Source: Acidobacteriota bacterium (GTDB lineage Bacteria; Acidobacteriota; UBA4820; DSQY01). From it: a stretch of DNA of 43,056 nt. A model generated the notes under the pieces. The model searched no databases, had not been told where the DNA came from, and saw only the letters and a list, made by a program, of their open reading frames with translations. This document shows positions 18,035 through 27,300 of the stretch, one piece after another. Both the position numbers and the translations under genes were made by a program. The first letter of the stretch is position 1; each line of letters starts with the position of its first letter. Location: NCBI GenBank assembly GCA_021813555.1, contig JAKAKG010000228.1, forward strand, positions 1-43,056, read 5' to 3'.

Positions 18035-21000
18035 TCACGCCTTGCGGGCGGCGGCGGCCTTGCGGGCGATGAGGACGTAGCCTCGGGCCGAGGCGTCCTT
18101 TTCCAGCGCGGCCAGGCGGGCCCTGCCGGATGCCGCGTCTCCCGCGGCCATCTCCAGTTCGCCCAGGTAGAGACTGGCCTTGAGGGCCAGGTCCTGCCGG
18201 CCGGCCTTGGTGGCCTGCGCGAGGAGGCCGCCGAGGGCCTCGCGGGCTCCCGAAACATCCCCGGCCGCACCCCTGACCTTGGCCGAGGTGAGGCCCACGA
18301 TCACCGCCAGCCCCAAGTCCTCTTCGTCTTTCGCGAACCGCCGGGCGCGCGCCGCGGCCTCCTGGGCTTCGGGTACCTTCCCCAATGCCAAGCTTGAGCG
18401 GGCCAGGAGGTCGCAGGCCAGGGCCGCATCGCCGGAGGCCTTGCCCGCCTCGAAGGCCTTGCACAGATCGCCTGCATCGGCCGCCGCCTGGGCCGCCTTG
18501 CCCTCCTCCAGAGACAGGTTGGCCAGCGCCAGCCGGCTTTCGTCCGCCGCGCCCTTCTCGCCGAGCTGCTCTCTGAGGGCCAGGCCCTCCTCGTGCGCCT
18601 TGCGCGCCGCCTCCAGCCGGCCCCCGGGCAGGTGAACCTCGCCCAGGCCATAGAAAGCATAGGCTTCTCCGCTCTTTTCCCCCGTGGCCGTGAAAAGGGC
18701 GAGGGACTCCTCGAAGCGGCCCTGGGCCTTGGCCAGGTCGCCGCCCATGGCCTCCAGTTCACCGAGGGCGCAGAGGGTGTAGGCGCTGGCGCTCTTGTCC
18801 CCCACTTCGCGGCTGAGCGCCAGGGACTCCAGGTGGCGGCGGCGCGCAGCGGCGAGGTCCCCTTGCAGGAGGAGGACGTTGGCCAGGTTGCTCGAAACCC
18901 GCGCCGCGGAGCTCTTGTCGTCGATATCGCGGAGGACCGTGAGGCATGATTCGTAATCGCGCGCCGCCTGGGACAGGTCCCCCTGGTCGTAGGCCCGGTT
19001 GGCCAGGGCGTTGAGGATCATGACCGTGCCGCGCTGGTTGCCGATCTCGCGGTACGTGGCCAGGAGCTTCGCACCCAGGTCCTTGGTGCCCTTGGTGTCC
19101 CCCTGGGCGGAGAGGATGAAGAGCCGGACGGTCTGGGCGTGCGCCGAGCCCTCGCGATCGCCCAGGGCGTCGTAGATGGCCCGGGCCTCATCAGACGCTG
19201 CCAGGGCCTTCTGGGGCTCGCCCAGTTTGCGCCACGCCCGCGCCGCCAGCAGCCGAGCCTGGGCGAGGGTCCCCCTGGCGTTCCGGGCCGCGCTCGCCTT
19301 GGCCGCGCGCTCCGACGCCGCCTCCATGTGGGTCCAGTCCGAGAGGGACTGGGCCGCTTCCGCCTCGGCCAGGTCCACGCGAGGATCCTGGGCCGCTTGA
19401 GGAAGCCGGCGCATCTCCTCCACCGTGGCCAGGGCCTCTTTGCCCTTGCCTCCTTTGGTCAGCATGGCGGCGAGCTGGAGGCCGTACTCCACGTTGTCGG
19501 GGAAGAAGCCCCAGAGCGCGATAAAGCACGCCTGCGCTTTCTCCCATTGGCCCGCGGCGGCCCGGTAGCGCCCTTCCACCACGAGGCGCCCTTCCCTTGG
19601 GAGCGAAGCGGAAAGGTCGTAGGCCTTCTCCGCCTCTTGCCTCGCCCGGCCGTCATACCCGAGCGTGGACCAGGCCGACGAGAGGGCCGCGTGGATGAGG
19701 GGCTGGGAAGGCTGGGCCGCCTCGGCCTGCTGGAAGAAGCTCAGGGCCTGCGCCGCATTCATCAGGCGCATGCGGTCGAGCCCCAGGGCGTAGAGCCTGG
19801 CGGCCACGGGATCGGAGGGGACCATGGCCTGGGCGGCGGCCTCCTCGGTCGGGGTGACGGGGCCCGCGCCGAGTTTGGCTCTGAGGGCCTCCCCCGCCTG
19901 GGAGGCGAGGCCGAAGAGCTTGTCTTCATCCCCCGTCTCGGCGAGTGAGGCCACGGTCTCGCCCGCCGCCGTGTCTTGCAGGCGAACGTCCAGACGGAGG
20001 GTGGGGCCCGAGGGCCCCGGCAAGGCCACGAAGGAGCCCAAGACCACGTAGTCCGCGCCCAGGTTGGCGCGGATCTTCGCGAGGGTGTCGGGAGCCAGGC
20101 TCTCCGCTTCGCCGAGATCCAGATCCCGCTTCATCCGCGAGATGGTCTCGCCCGGAACGGTTCTGAGGTGCTCGCCCGCCGCCAGCTCCGTGGTGAGCAT
20201 TTCGGCCAGGGCCGTGGAGAGCCACGCCGTGTCCGCCCGTCCGGAGAGGTTCTTGAAGCCCAGGACGGCCACGGACCGCCGGGGGGCCAGAGGGACCGGG
20301 GAGCGCGCATGGCCGGGCCCGGAACCGTGTCTCGTGAGCCAGAAGGGAACGGCCACCGCGGCGGCGAGCAGAAGTGCAGCGGCGGCTCCCGCCCACAGCA
20401 GGCGGCGCCGCGTCGCACCGGTTCCCGCCGCCTCTTGCAGGGCGCGAAGGAGGTCTTTCCCGCCGCCGTACCGCCGGGCCGGCTCGCGCTCCAAGCACCG
20501 CAAGACAATGGGGGCCCAGGCACGTCCGAGGTTCTCTCCGCGCAGGGTCACGGACACGGAGGGGTCCCTCTTCTTGAGGCGATTGATGACCGCGGCGAGG
20601 GAGGCATCCCCCGCGAAAGGCTTGCTCCCCGTGAGCACTTCACACATAACCACGCCGAAGGCGTACACGTCCGTGGCGGGGCTCACGGCGCCGCCCTGGA
20701 GCTGTTCGGGTGCCATGTAGGCGGGGGTACCGGCGATTTCCCCCGAGGCGGACAGGCCCGTGGACACGCCGGGACGGGCGAGGCCAAAGTCCGTCACCAC
20801 GGCCCGGACCCCTTCCGCATCCGGTTCCAGCATGACGTTGGCGCTCTTGAAGTCCCGGTGGATCACCCCCGCTCTGTGGGCCGCGGCCAAGCCTTCGGCC
20901 ATCTGAAGCAGGAGGTGCATGGCGTCCCGGGGGGGCAGGGCGCCTTCCCGCCCGAGCCGCTCGGCGAGGGTTTCGCCCTGAAGGAACTCCATGGTGAGAA

Positions 21001-21412
21001 AGGCCACGCCCGGAGAATTCGGGGAGGTGCCTTCCCGGTGCCAGCCCACGTCGAAGATGCGACAGACGTTGGGATGAGTGACCTGCCGCGCGAGGGCGAT
21101 TTCCTGGCGGAAGCGTTCCAGCGCGCGCAGGTCCCCCGCCACCTCCGGGCGCAGGGTCTTGAGGGCCACCACGCCCCCCAGCTCCAGGTCTTCCGCCTCG
21201 TAGACCTCTCCCATGCCGCCGGCGGCCACGAATCGCAGGATCCGGTAGCGCCCCGACACGGCTATCCCCGGCGCGAACGTCCTCCCCGCATGAATGCCGG
21301 GCGGAAGGGGAGCTCCGGGAAGGCTCACCGTGGGCGAAGAGGCGGAGGCGAGCGCCCCTTGAAGGGGGGCCTGAACCTCGGTGTTCGGCTTGGGCCGGCC
21401 CTCTTCGTCCAA
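18035..21412 (-). CDS. Ser/Thr protein kinase with membrane anchor and TPR array (paralogue I)
   Basis: An 1125-residue bacterial Hanks-type kinase. Kinase domain about 56-325 with glycine loop FVAAGGMGEVYEAED, catalytic Lys85, HRD at 185-187 (HRDFKSANV), DFG at 208-210 and APE in GTPAYMAPEQ, so it should be active. One membrane helix at about 337-360 separates it from an extracytoplasmic part. That part begins with a FlgO/TolB-N-like alpha/beta region (SVAVLGFKNLSG, about 379-505) and continues as TPR-like helical repeats to the end. This layout is common in Acidobacteriota. The TTG start at 21412 is chosen because of GGAGGA just upstream and the lack of any nearby ATG. It is paralogous to the gene at 24298-27570. 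Substrates and signal are unknown. Confidence 0.93.
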   Translation of the reverse strand: MDEEGRPKPNTEVQAPLQGALASASSPTVSLPGAPLPPGIHAGRTFAPGIAVSGRYRILRFVAAGGMGEVYEAEDLELGGVVALKTLRPEVAGDLRALERFRQEIALARQVTHPNVCRIFDVGWHREGTSPNSPGVAFLTMEFLQGETLAERLGREGALPPRDAMHLLLQMAEGLAAAHRAGVIHRDFKSANVMLEPDAEGVRAVVTDFGLARPGVSTGLSASGEIAGTPAYMAPEQLQGGAVSPATDVYAFGVVMCEVLTGSKPFAGDASLAAVINRLKKRDPSVSVTLRGENLGRAWAPIVLRCLEREPARRYGGGKDLLRALQEAAGTGATRRRLLWAGAAAALLLAAAVAVPFWLTRHGSGPGHARSPVPLAPRRSVAVLGFKNLSGRADTAWLSTALAEMLTTELAAGEHLRTVPGETISRMKRDLDLGEAESLAPDTLAKIRANLGADYVVLGSFVALPGPSGPTLRLDVRLQDTAAGETVASLAETGDEDKLFGLASQAGEALRAKLGAGPVTPTEEAAAQAMVPSDPVAARLYALGLDRMRLMNAAQALSFFQQAEAAQPSQPLIHAALSSAWSTLGYDGRARQEAEKAYDLSASLPREGRLVVEGRYRAAAGQWEKAQACFIALWGFFPDNVEYGLQLAAMLTKGGKGKEALATVEEMRRLPQAAQDPRVDLAEAEAAQSLSDWTHMEAASERAAKASAARNARGTLAQARLLAARAWRKLGEPQKALAASDEARAIYDALGDREGSAHAQTVRLFILSAQGDTKGTKDLGAKLLATYREIGNQRGTVMILNALANRAYDQGDLSQAARDYESCLTVLRDIDDKSSAARVSSNLANVLLLQGDLAAARRRHLESLALSREVGDKSASAYTLCALGELEAMGGDLAKAQGRFEESLALFTATGEKSGEAYAFYGLGEVHLPGGRLEAARKAHEEGLALREQLGEKGAADESRLALANLSLEEGKAAQAAADAGDLCKAFEAGKASGDAALACDLLARSSLALGKVPEAQEAAARARRFAKDEEDLGLAVIVGLTSAKVRGAAGDVSGAREALGGLLAQATKAGRQDLALKASLYLGELEMAAGDAASGRARLAALEKDASARGYVLIARKAAAARKA

Positions 21413-21456
21413 GATTCCTCCGGGCCCCGGCGACAGGGCGTCATCCGATTGGTTCC

Positions 21457-21485
21457 ATCATACCGTTTGGAGGAGGAGGCTTCAA
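21457..21485 (-). promoter_or_regulatory. Sigma-70 promoter of kinase I
   Basis: Minus strand TTGAAG (21480-21485), exactly 17 bp, TATGAT (21457-21462). This gives a leader of about 35-40 nt to the TTG start. The ten bases ATGGAACCAA beginning in the -10 box recur at the same relative place upstream of the paralogous kinase gene. Confidence 0.5.
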
Positions 21486-21499
21486 TGGGTGAGAGGCGG

Positions 21500-21888
21500 G
21501 ATGCCGAGATGCCGGGATGAAGGGATGCCGGGATGCCGAGATGCCGAGACAGCGCCCCCAACCGTGCGTCGCGGTTTTCCCCTCATCTCCTCATCTCCTC
21601 ATCCCCTCATCTCGAACAGCGGGCGCCTTCGACGGACGCGGCGATGCCGAGATGCCGGGATGCCGAGATGCCGGGATGCCGAGACAGCGCCCCCAACCGT
21701 GCGTCGCGGTTTTCCCCTCATCTCCTCATCTCCTCATCTCCTCATCCCCTCATCTCGAACAGCGGGCGCCTTCGACGGACGCGGCGATGCCGAGATGCCG
21801 GGATGAGGGGATGCCGGGATTCCGAGATGAGGGGATGCCGAGATGGCGAGACAGCGACCCTCACCGTGCGTCGCGTTCATTTCCCAAA
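21500..21888. repeat. 143-bp foldback repeat unit in tandem, built of octamers
   Basis: Two full units (21500-21642 and 21643-21785, both 143 bp) and a diverged third from 21786. Each unit has a run of octamers GATGCC(G/A)(G/A)-type, then a core (GACAGCGCCCCCAACCGTGC, then GTCGCGGTTTTCC), then a run of CTCATCTC octamers, then a linker containing GAACAGCGGGCGCCTTCGAC. The octamer runs are roughly complementary to one another, so each unit could form a long imperfect hairpin. Units 1 and 2 have different octamer counts on each side but the same total length. The gap from 21413 to 22009 holds no believable gene. Confidence 0.92.
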
Positions 21889-21913
21889 TCCCAAATCCGA
21901 AATCCCAAATGCC
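21886..21913. repeat. Heptamer run AAATCCC
   Basis: Four 7-bp units aaatccc, aaatccg, aaatccc, aaatgcc directly follow the third foldback unit. A related ttccgaattccgaa stretch comes next. Confidence 0.8.
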
Positions 21914-21951
21914 CTTTCCGAATTCCGAACGCCTGTCCCCTTCTCTCACGC

Positions 21952-21957
21952 TATACT
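21952..21957 (+). promoter_or_regulatory. -10 box upstream of the 118-aa gene
   Basis: TATACT in the context GCTATACT, identical in its eight bases to the box before purF. It lies 52 nt before the ATG at 22010. No convincing -35 box. Confidence 0.35.
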
Positions 21958-22009
21958 GTCTCCACGGAGAACAACCACGCGGGTGGCACTCACACAAAGG
22001 AGACCGGCC

Positions 22010-22366
22010 ATGGCAAAGCGCGGGAAAGAAACCACCGGCGAGCAGGCGACCATGCTGCTTCGCGGCGCCAACGGGATGCTCTATAAGATCCCCATTTCTG
22101 AACTCCAGCGGTACGCCGTGCCGCCCGAGGAGCTGAACAAGGCCCTCAAGTCACTGGAGGCGGTGAACCCCCTCCTTGCCGCCCAGGACACCGGGGGTGC
22201 GGCTGCCGCCAAGGCGCCCCAGGTGGTCATCAACATCTACACCTCCGCCGAGGGAGGAGTGAGCATCACCAGCGAGGGGGCTCCTCCAGTTGCGAAGGCC
22301 TACAATTCGACACAACTTCCGATAGTCATTCCGGGGCCGACTCGAGCAAAAAAGCGAAAAAAATAG
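22010..22366 (+). CDS. Unrecognised 118-aa protein; possible peptide precursor
   Basis: I do not recognise this protein. The ATG at 22010 has a clear AAAGGAG ribosome site 7 nt upstream, although the frame is open further back through the repeats. The N-terminal half carries a leader-like segment (MLLRGANGMLYKIPISEL, then QRYAVPPEELNKALKSLEA) predicted to be beta plus helix. The middle is Ala/Gly-rich, followed by a hydrophobic VVINIYTSAEGGVSITSE stretch and a very basic tail, RAKKRKK. There is no signal peptide or membrane helix. The next gene on the same strand, 175 bp on, is a radical SAM enzyme, so one guess is a ribosomally made peptide precursor. A small structural or nucleic-acid-binding protein is equally possible. 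Confidence 0.7.
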   Translation: MAKRGKETTGEQATMLLRGANGMLYKIPISELQRYAVPPEELNKALKSLEAVNPLLAAQDTGGAAAAKAPQVVINIYTSAEGGVSITSEGAPPVAKAYNSTQLPIVIPGPTRAKKRKK

Positions 22367-22378
22367 GGCTGAAGGCAC

Positions 22379-22478
22379 GTGAGTAGGTGAGTAGGGGGTG
22401 AGGTGAGCAGCAAAGGATCGAACGAGCATCGCGTTGGTACTTCCTCTTCCTGCTCCCTGCTCCCTGCTCCCTGCTCCC
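22379..22478. repeat. Octamer-core-heptamer foldback repeat
   Basis: Four purine-rich octamers (gtgagtag, gtgagtag, ggggtgag, gtgagcag; 22379-22410) are followed by a core containing GAGCATCGCGTTGGTAC (22424-22440). Four exact TGCTCCC heptamers follow (22451-22478). The core resembles that of the 21500-21888 and 27614-27714 elements. Confidence 0.85.
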
Positions 22479-22541
22479 ATTCTCGTCTCATCACCTGATC
22501 TGAATGACGTCGATCACCTCTCTCCGATTACGAGGGTACTC

Positions 22542-23951
22542 ATGAGCAAGACTCCCGCCATGACCCTCTTCGACGTGGGGGGTGACTGGCCTTTCTACGA
22601 CGGGTATTCCCTGAGCGTGTTAGCGCTCCGGAACTTCCTGGAGCGCCGTGGCCTCGACGTGAACCTCCGGAGTGCGCGCGGCAAGGGGGCGGGCGACGAG
22701 CCCTCCGCCGAAACGGTGTCCCGGCTTTTCTCGGGAGGGCGGAAAGATCTCGGGAAGATCGTGGGCCTGTCCTGTACGTCGGACTACCTGCCCCAGGCGC
22801 TCTTTCTCGCGCGGGCCGCCAAGGACCTCACGGGGGCCTTCCTCCTCCTGGGCGGCGTGGGGCCTACCCTCCTGGCGGAGGAGATCGTGGGAGCCTATCC
22901 CTTCGTGGACGCGGTCTGCGTGGGAGAGGGCGAGTACACTCTGCAACAATTTCTTCAAACGGGCCGTGATCCCGATTCCTTGAGGCGCATCGAAGGCTTA
23001 GTGTTCCGGTCACCAGAAGGCGGGGTGGTGCGGAATGCCCCTCGGCGGCGAATCGCGAGCCTTGACGACCTCCCCATCACCCATTCGGTGATGGAGCTGG
23101 AGGACGATGCGCTGGGCTACGACGTCATGGTGCACCTCCTCACCTCCCGGGGCTGCCCCGGCGTCTGCTCCTTCTGCGGACACCGGGCGGTGTGGGGCGG
23201 CCGCCGCTCCACCCTCTCCATGGAGGCGCTCTGCGACTTTCTCCTGGAACACGGATACCAGGGAGACCGGACCCTCATGGTCTTCCACGACGACACGTTT
23301 CTCTTCCCACCGGCACGTTTGAAGGAGTGGGCACGGGCCCTTCGGGAGCGCCGGATGTCGGTCCGTTGGGCGCCTTTCGCGCGCATCGCGGACATCGGGC
23401 GAGACACGGCCCCTCTCCTGCGCGACACGGGATGCGACCAAGTGACCTTTGGGGTGGACGGTCTGTCCAAGGAGATTCTGGCCGGGATGAGGAAGGTCAC
23501 GGGGATGGCCGAGGCCAAGCGCGCCGTGGCCGCCCTCCTGGACGTGGGGGTGGCGGTGCGTGTGAACCTAATCTGGGACTGGCCCGGCGAAACCTTCGAG
23601 GACTTCGAGGCTCTGGTCCACTTCGCCTATGAGTCGGTGTGCCTGGGAGCCCTCGCCGGACTGTCGCGCCTCCAGGTATATCCGAGGACGCGCCTGCTTT
23701 CCCAGATCGGCTCGGGGATGGTCATGGACGAAGCGGCCCTGCGCGCCCTGCCTCCAGCGCTCGGCGAGGGGGCCTCCTTCGTCCGGGAGAACCCGGCTCT
23801 CTTCCCCAATTTCTTCCGCCACGCCTATTCGAGGGACACCGAAAAAAAGATCGCCCTCTTCGAAAAGATGGGGTTCATCTTCGGGGGGGACCGGACCAGA
23901 CAGACGCGGCATCCCGTTCGGTGGACGGGCCGCCGGGAGTATGCAAGTTAG
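22542..23951 (+). CDS. Radical SAM protein with B12-binding-like N-terminal domain
   Basis: 469 residues. Residues 1-150 form a Rossmann-like domain of the B12-binding type (DVGGDWPFYDGYSLSVLALR, then VGLSCTSDYLPQALFLARAA, then VCVGEGEYTLQQFL) but lack a DxHxxG base-off motif, so cobalamin binding is doubtful. The radical SAM core follows, with the cluster motif SRGCPGVCSFCGHR (Cys205, Cys209, Cys212), FHDDTF, and a WDWPGETFEDF segment typical of B12/rSAM proteins. It should cleave S-adenosylmethionine reductively; the substrate is unknown. The ATG at 22542 is chosen because GAGGG lies 6 nt upstream. The longer open frame from 22434 is encoded by heptamer repeats. It converges with kinase II. 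Confidence 0.9.
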   Translation: MSKTPAMTLFDVGGDWPFYDGYSLSVLALRNFLERRGLDVNLRSARGKGAGDEPSAETVSRLFSGGRKDLGKIVGLSCTSDYLPQALFLARAAKDLTGAFLLLGGVGPTLLAEEIVGAYPFVDAVCVGEGEYTLQQFLQTGRDPDSLRRIEGLVFRSPEGGVVRNAPRRRIASLDDLPITHSVMELEDDALGYDVMVHLLTSRGCPGVCSFCGHRAVWGGRRSTLSMEALCDFLLEHGYQGDRTLMVFHDDTFLFPPARLKEWARALRERRMSVRWAPFARIADIGRDTAPLLRDTGCDQVTFGVDGLSKEILAGMRKVTGMAEAKRAVAALLDVGVAVRVNLIWDWPGETFEDFEALVHFAYESVCLGALAGLSRLQVYPRTRLLSQIGSGMVMDEAALRALPPALGEGASFVRENPALFPNFFRHAYSRDTEKKIALFEKMGFIFGGDRTRQTRHPVRWTGRREYAS

Positions 23952-23973
23952 CCAGAGGACTCGCAGTGGCACA

Positions 23974-24033
23974 GGGAGCAGGGAGCAGGGAGCGGGGAGG
24001 CGAAGTTTTGAGTTTTGGGTTTTGAGTTATGAG
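23974..24033. repeat. Heptamer arrays GGGAGCA and TTTTGAG
   Basis: Three units of gggagc(a/g) (23974-23994), a short link, then four units ttttgag, ttttggg, ttttgag, ttatgag (24006-24033). The second array is nearly the reverse complement of the array at 24289-24316, so the whole 23974-24316 gap could fold back on itself. Confidence 0.85.
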
Positions 24034-24078
24034 TCTGAAGGGCGAGATCCGAGATGAGAAACGTGAGTGGTGAGCGGG

Positions 24079-24145
24079 GTAGGAGCCACCCTTAGGTGGC
24101 GATTGTGTACCGGGCGCGCCATCGCCACCTGAAAGTCGCTTCTAC
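24079..24145. repeat. REP/BIME-like palindromic element
   Basis: Two 25-bp arms (24079-24103 and 24121-24145) are inverted copies matching at 20 of 25 positions, around a 17-bp spacer. The left arm opens with GTAGGAGC and contains its own hairpin, GCCACCCTTAGGTGGC. The right arm ends GCTTCTAC. Outer GTAG and paired inverted units are hallmarks of REP elements mobilised by RAYT (Y1) transposases. No such transposase is in the window. Confidence 0.8.
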
Positions 24146-24155
24146 AAAACGAAGA

Positions 24156-24316
24156 ATTGCGGATTGCGGATTGAAAGAACGAGCGAGACGCCAGACGCAA
24201 GCAGGAGATGTCCTCTGGCTTTTATCCTTTGGCTTTTATCCTTTGGCTTTTGTCCTTTTGGCTTTTATCTTGTGGCTTTTATCCTTTAACTCAAAACTCA
24301 AAACCCATAACTTAAA
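24156..24316. repeat. Heptamer/14-mer arrays running into the kinase II stop codon
   Basis: Three attgcgg-type heptamers (24156-24176) are followed, after a short link, by several copies of a 14-bp GGCTTTTATCCTTT-type unit (about 24214-24286). Four heptamers actcaaa, actcaaa, acccata, acttaaa follow (24289-24316). The TGA of the kinase gene (24298-24300) lies inside the second of these. No gene is seen in the 23952-24297 gap. Confidence 0.85.
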
Positions 24317-27300
24317 CCTTGCTTCTTCATTGCGTCCTTGGCGTGGCTCGCCACGAGGAGCCAGCCCTTGGCGGTGGCCTCCTGCTGGAGGGCGTCCAGG
24401 CGGGCCGTACCTTTGGGCACATGGCCGGTCTCGAGCTCGATCTTCCCGAGGAGGAGGAGGGCGTCGAATCGCTGGGGCACGTCCCCACATGCCTTGCTCT
24501 TTGCGAGCACTTTCTCTGCGACCTTCTCCGCTTGATTGGATTTCCCTTCGGCGCGGAGGACTTCGGCCTCGCAGAGTTCGGCGTCCATATCCTCCAAGGC
24601 GGCGGGCCACCGGTGCGGAATGGCTGCCGCCCGGTTCAGGGTCTGGCGCGCCTCGGGCACTTTGCCCTGGTCCAGGAGGGTCCTCGTCAGGCACACAAGG
24701 GCGAGCTTCTCTTGATCTTCCAATTCCTTCTGGGAGGCCAACTCGGCGAGGACCGCCCGGCACTCGCGCTCTGCCTCGGCTGGGCGTCCCTGGTCCCGCC
24801 TCAATTGGGCTAGTACTAGACTCGCTTCCGATCCTAGAATCCGAGCGTCGGTGGCTTTAATCTTCTGAAGTCCGGTGACAGCATCCTGAAGTCCCGACTC
24901 GGCGGCTGGAAAGTCTCTCCGGCACCATGCCAGGGCGGCCATTTTCCAGATTGCCAAGTGTATCAACAAGACTTCCCCGCTGGCTCGGGCCAGATCGAGG
25001 CTCTCATCGTGGGTTTTCCATGCGGCCTGGAGATCGCCCACATAGTAGGAAGCATTACCGGCTCTGTACAGGGCTAGACACAGTTCTCGTTTCTCTCCCA
25101 ATGCTCGACAGAGCGCCACCGATTCCTGGGCCAACGCGTAGGCCTGCTTAAGGTCGGCACGGCCATAGAGCAAGACTTGGGAGAGGACCTGGAGCGCGGT
25201 CGCGAGCCTCGCATCGTCCCCGAGTCTCCGGTAGACGGTAACGCTTCTCTCCAGCGTCTCGATCAGCCCCTCACCATCCGAAGCCGCCATCCGCTCAGCG
25301 AATAGGGCTTGGAGAGTCTGGGCTTCACCACCGATATCGCCAAGGGTTTTATAGATGGAGAGAGCCTCGGCCAGCGACGCAGAAGCCTTCGCTGTGTCTC
25401 CCATATGCCTAAACGCTCTGCCTTCCGCCACGAGCCCGTGGGCGACCATCAGGCGGGCGCCCTCCTGCCTCGCCCGTGTCACAGCCCGTTGCGCGGCGGA
25501 AAGGACACCCGGATAGTCGGAAAGCGCTTCGTCCACCTTGGCCTCCTCCAGGTCAATTCGAGGATCCTCACCCGCCGGGCCGGGCAGTTTCCGAAGGCCG
25601 GCGAGGGTGAGCAAGGCCGCCTTGGTATCGCCGGCCGTTCGCTGGACATAGGCCAGGCTGAGGCCGTAGTCGAGGTCGTCGGGGTAGAAGGTCCAGAGGG
25701 ACCTGTAGATCTCCGCGGCCTTATCCCATTCGGCGTTGGCCTCGCGGTAGCGCCCCTCGATGGAGAGGCGCTCGGCCCTGGGCAGGCCGCGGGAGAGGTC
25801 GAACGCCTTGCGCGCTTCGGCCTTGGCCTTGTCCATGTAGCCCATGCCGGACCACGCATCGGCAAGGGCGCCGTGGGCCATCGGAGACTCGGGGCTGAGG
25901 GCCACGAGCTTCTCCATCTCGTCCTTGGCTTGAACGAACTCGAAGCGCCGCAGGTTTTCCAATCCGCGAGCATAGAGCCGGGCCGCCTCGGCGCCCGAGG
26001 GCAGGCCCGCCTGGGCCTCCGCCGCTTGCGCGGCCGTCACCGCCCCCGCGCCGAGCCTGGCGCGCAGGGCTGCTCCGGCGCTCGACGTGAGGTCGAAGAG
26101 CCGGTCTTCCGTCCCCGTCTCCGCCAGGGCGGCCACCGTTTCTCCCGCCGCCGCGTCCTGCAGGCGCACGTCCAGGCGCACGGGCGAACCGGCGCCGCCC
26201 AGGGCCACGTAGGAGCCCATGACCACATAGTCCGCCCCGAGGTTCGCGCGGATCCTAGCCAGGGTGTCGGGCGCCAAGCTCTCCGCGTCCGGCACGCCCA
26301 GTTCCAGCTTCATCCGCGAGACCGCTTCGCCGGGCACGGTTCTGAGGCGATCCCCCGCCGCCAGCTCGGTGGTCAGCATTTCCGAGAGCGCCGTGGACAA
26401 CCACGCGGCTTCCGGCTTGCCGGACAAGTTCTTGAAACCCAGCACCGCCACCGAAGCCCGTCCCGCGCGTATCGCGACAGACTGCGGGCCCTCCCTTCCG
26501 CCTCCCCTTCGGGATTGGACGTAGGGCACCGCCACCGCCAGCGCCAGGAGCCCCAGCGCCGCCGCGGCCACCCAGGTGATCCAGCCCCGGCGTCCCGCCG
26601 CCCGGTCCATGGCTGACAGAAGAGCCGAGGCGTCGTTGTAGCGCGAGGCGGGGTTGAGCTCCATGCACCGGCCGATGACGGAGGCCCAGCGGGCCTTCAG
26701 GGCGACGCCCTTCCTCTCCGGCGCGGCCTCCCCTTGCGCAGGGGTGGGGTCTCCGTCCCGCGGGCTGTCACCGGACAGGCCCCGGCGGCCCAGGAGGACC
26801 TCGCACATCACTACACCGAAGGCGTACACGTCCGTGGCGGGACTCACACTACCGCCCTCGAGCTGCTCGGGAGCCATGTAGGCAGGCGTGCCCACGATCT
26901 CCCCCCCGCTCGACCCGGCCTGGGCCGGGCCCGTCCGGGCCAGCCCAAAGTCCGTGACCACGGCCCGGACCCTGTCCTCCGTGGGCACGAGCATAACGTT
27001 GGCGCTCTTGAAGTCGCGGTGGACGACGCCGGCTTTGTGGGCCGCCGCCAGGCCTTCCGCCATCTGGTGCAAGAGCGGCAGGGCCTGCTCCGCCGCCATG
27101 GGCCCCTCCCGCCTCAGGTGCTCCGCGAGGGTCTCTCCCTTGAGGAATTCCATGGTCAGGAACGCCACCCCGGGCGAACCGGCGGAGGTGTCCTCGCGGT
27201 GCCAGCCCACGTCAAAGATGCGGCACACGTTGGGATGGGTAACCTGCCGCGCGAGGGCGATCTCCTGGCGGAAACGCTCCAAGGCCCGCGGGTCGGCCGC

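Noticed and set aside
19976-21520. Plus-strand frame opposite kinase I
   Set aside because: Low-complexity Gly/Arg/His composition and exact overlap with a well-supported kinase gene on the other strand.
21500-21888. CRISPR-like array
   Set aside because: The repeating unit is 143 bp with internal octamers and no unique spacers between identical short repeats; no cas genes are nearby.
21517-22086. Long open frames through the octamer region encoding repetitive Cys/Arg/Pro peptides
   Set aside because: They exist only because the octamers lack stops in several frames; they have no ribosome site and overlap one another.
22434-22541. Upstream start for the radical SAM gene
   Set aside because: The extra 36 residues (PLPAPCSLLPAP) are translated heptamers; the ATG at 22542 has a proper ribosome site.
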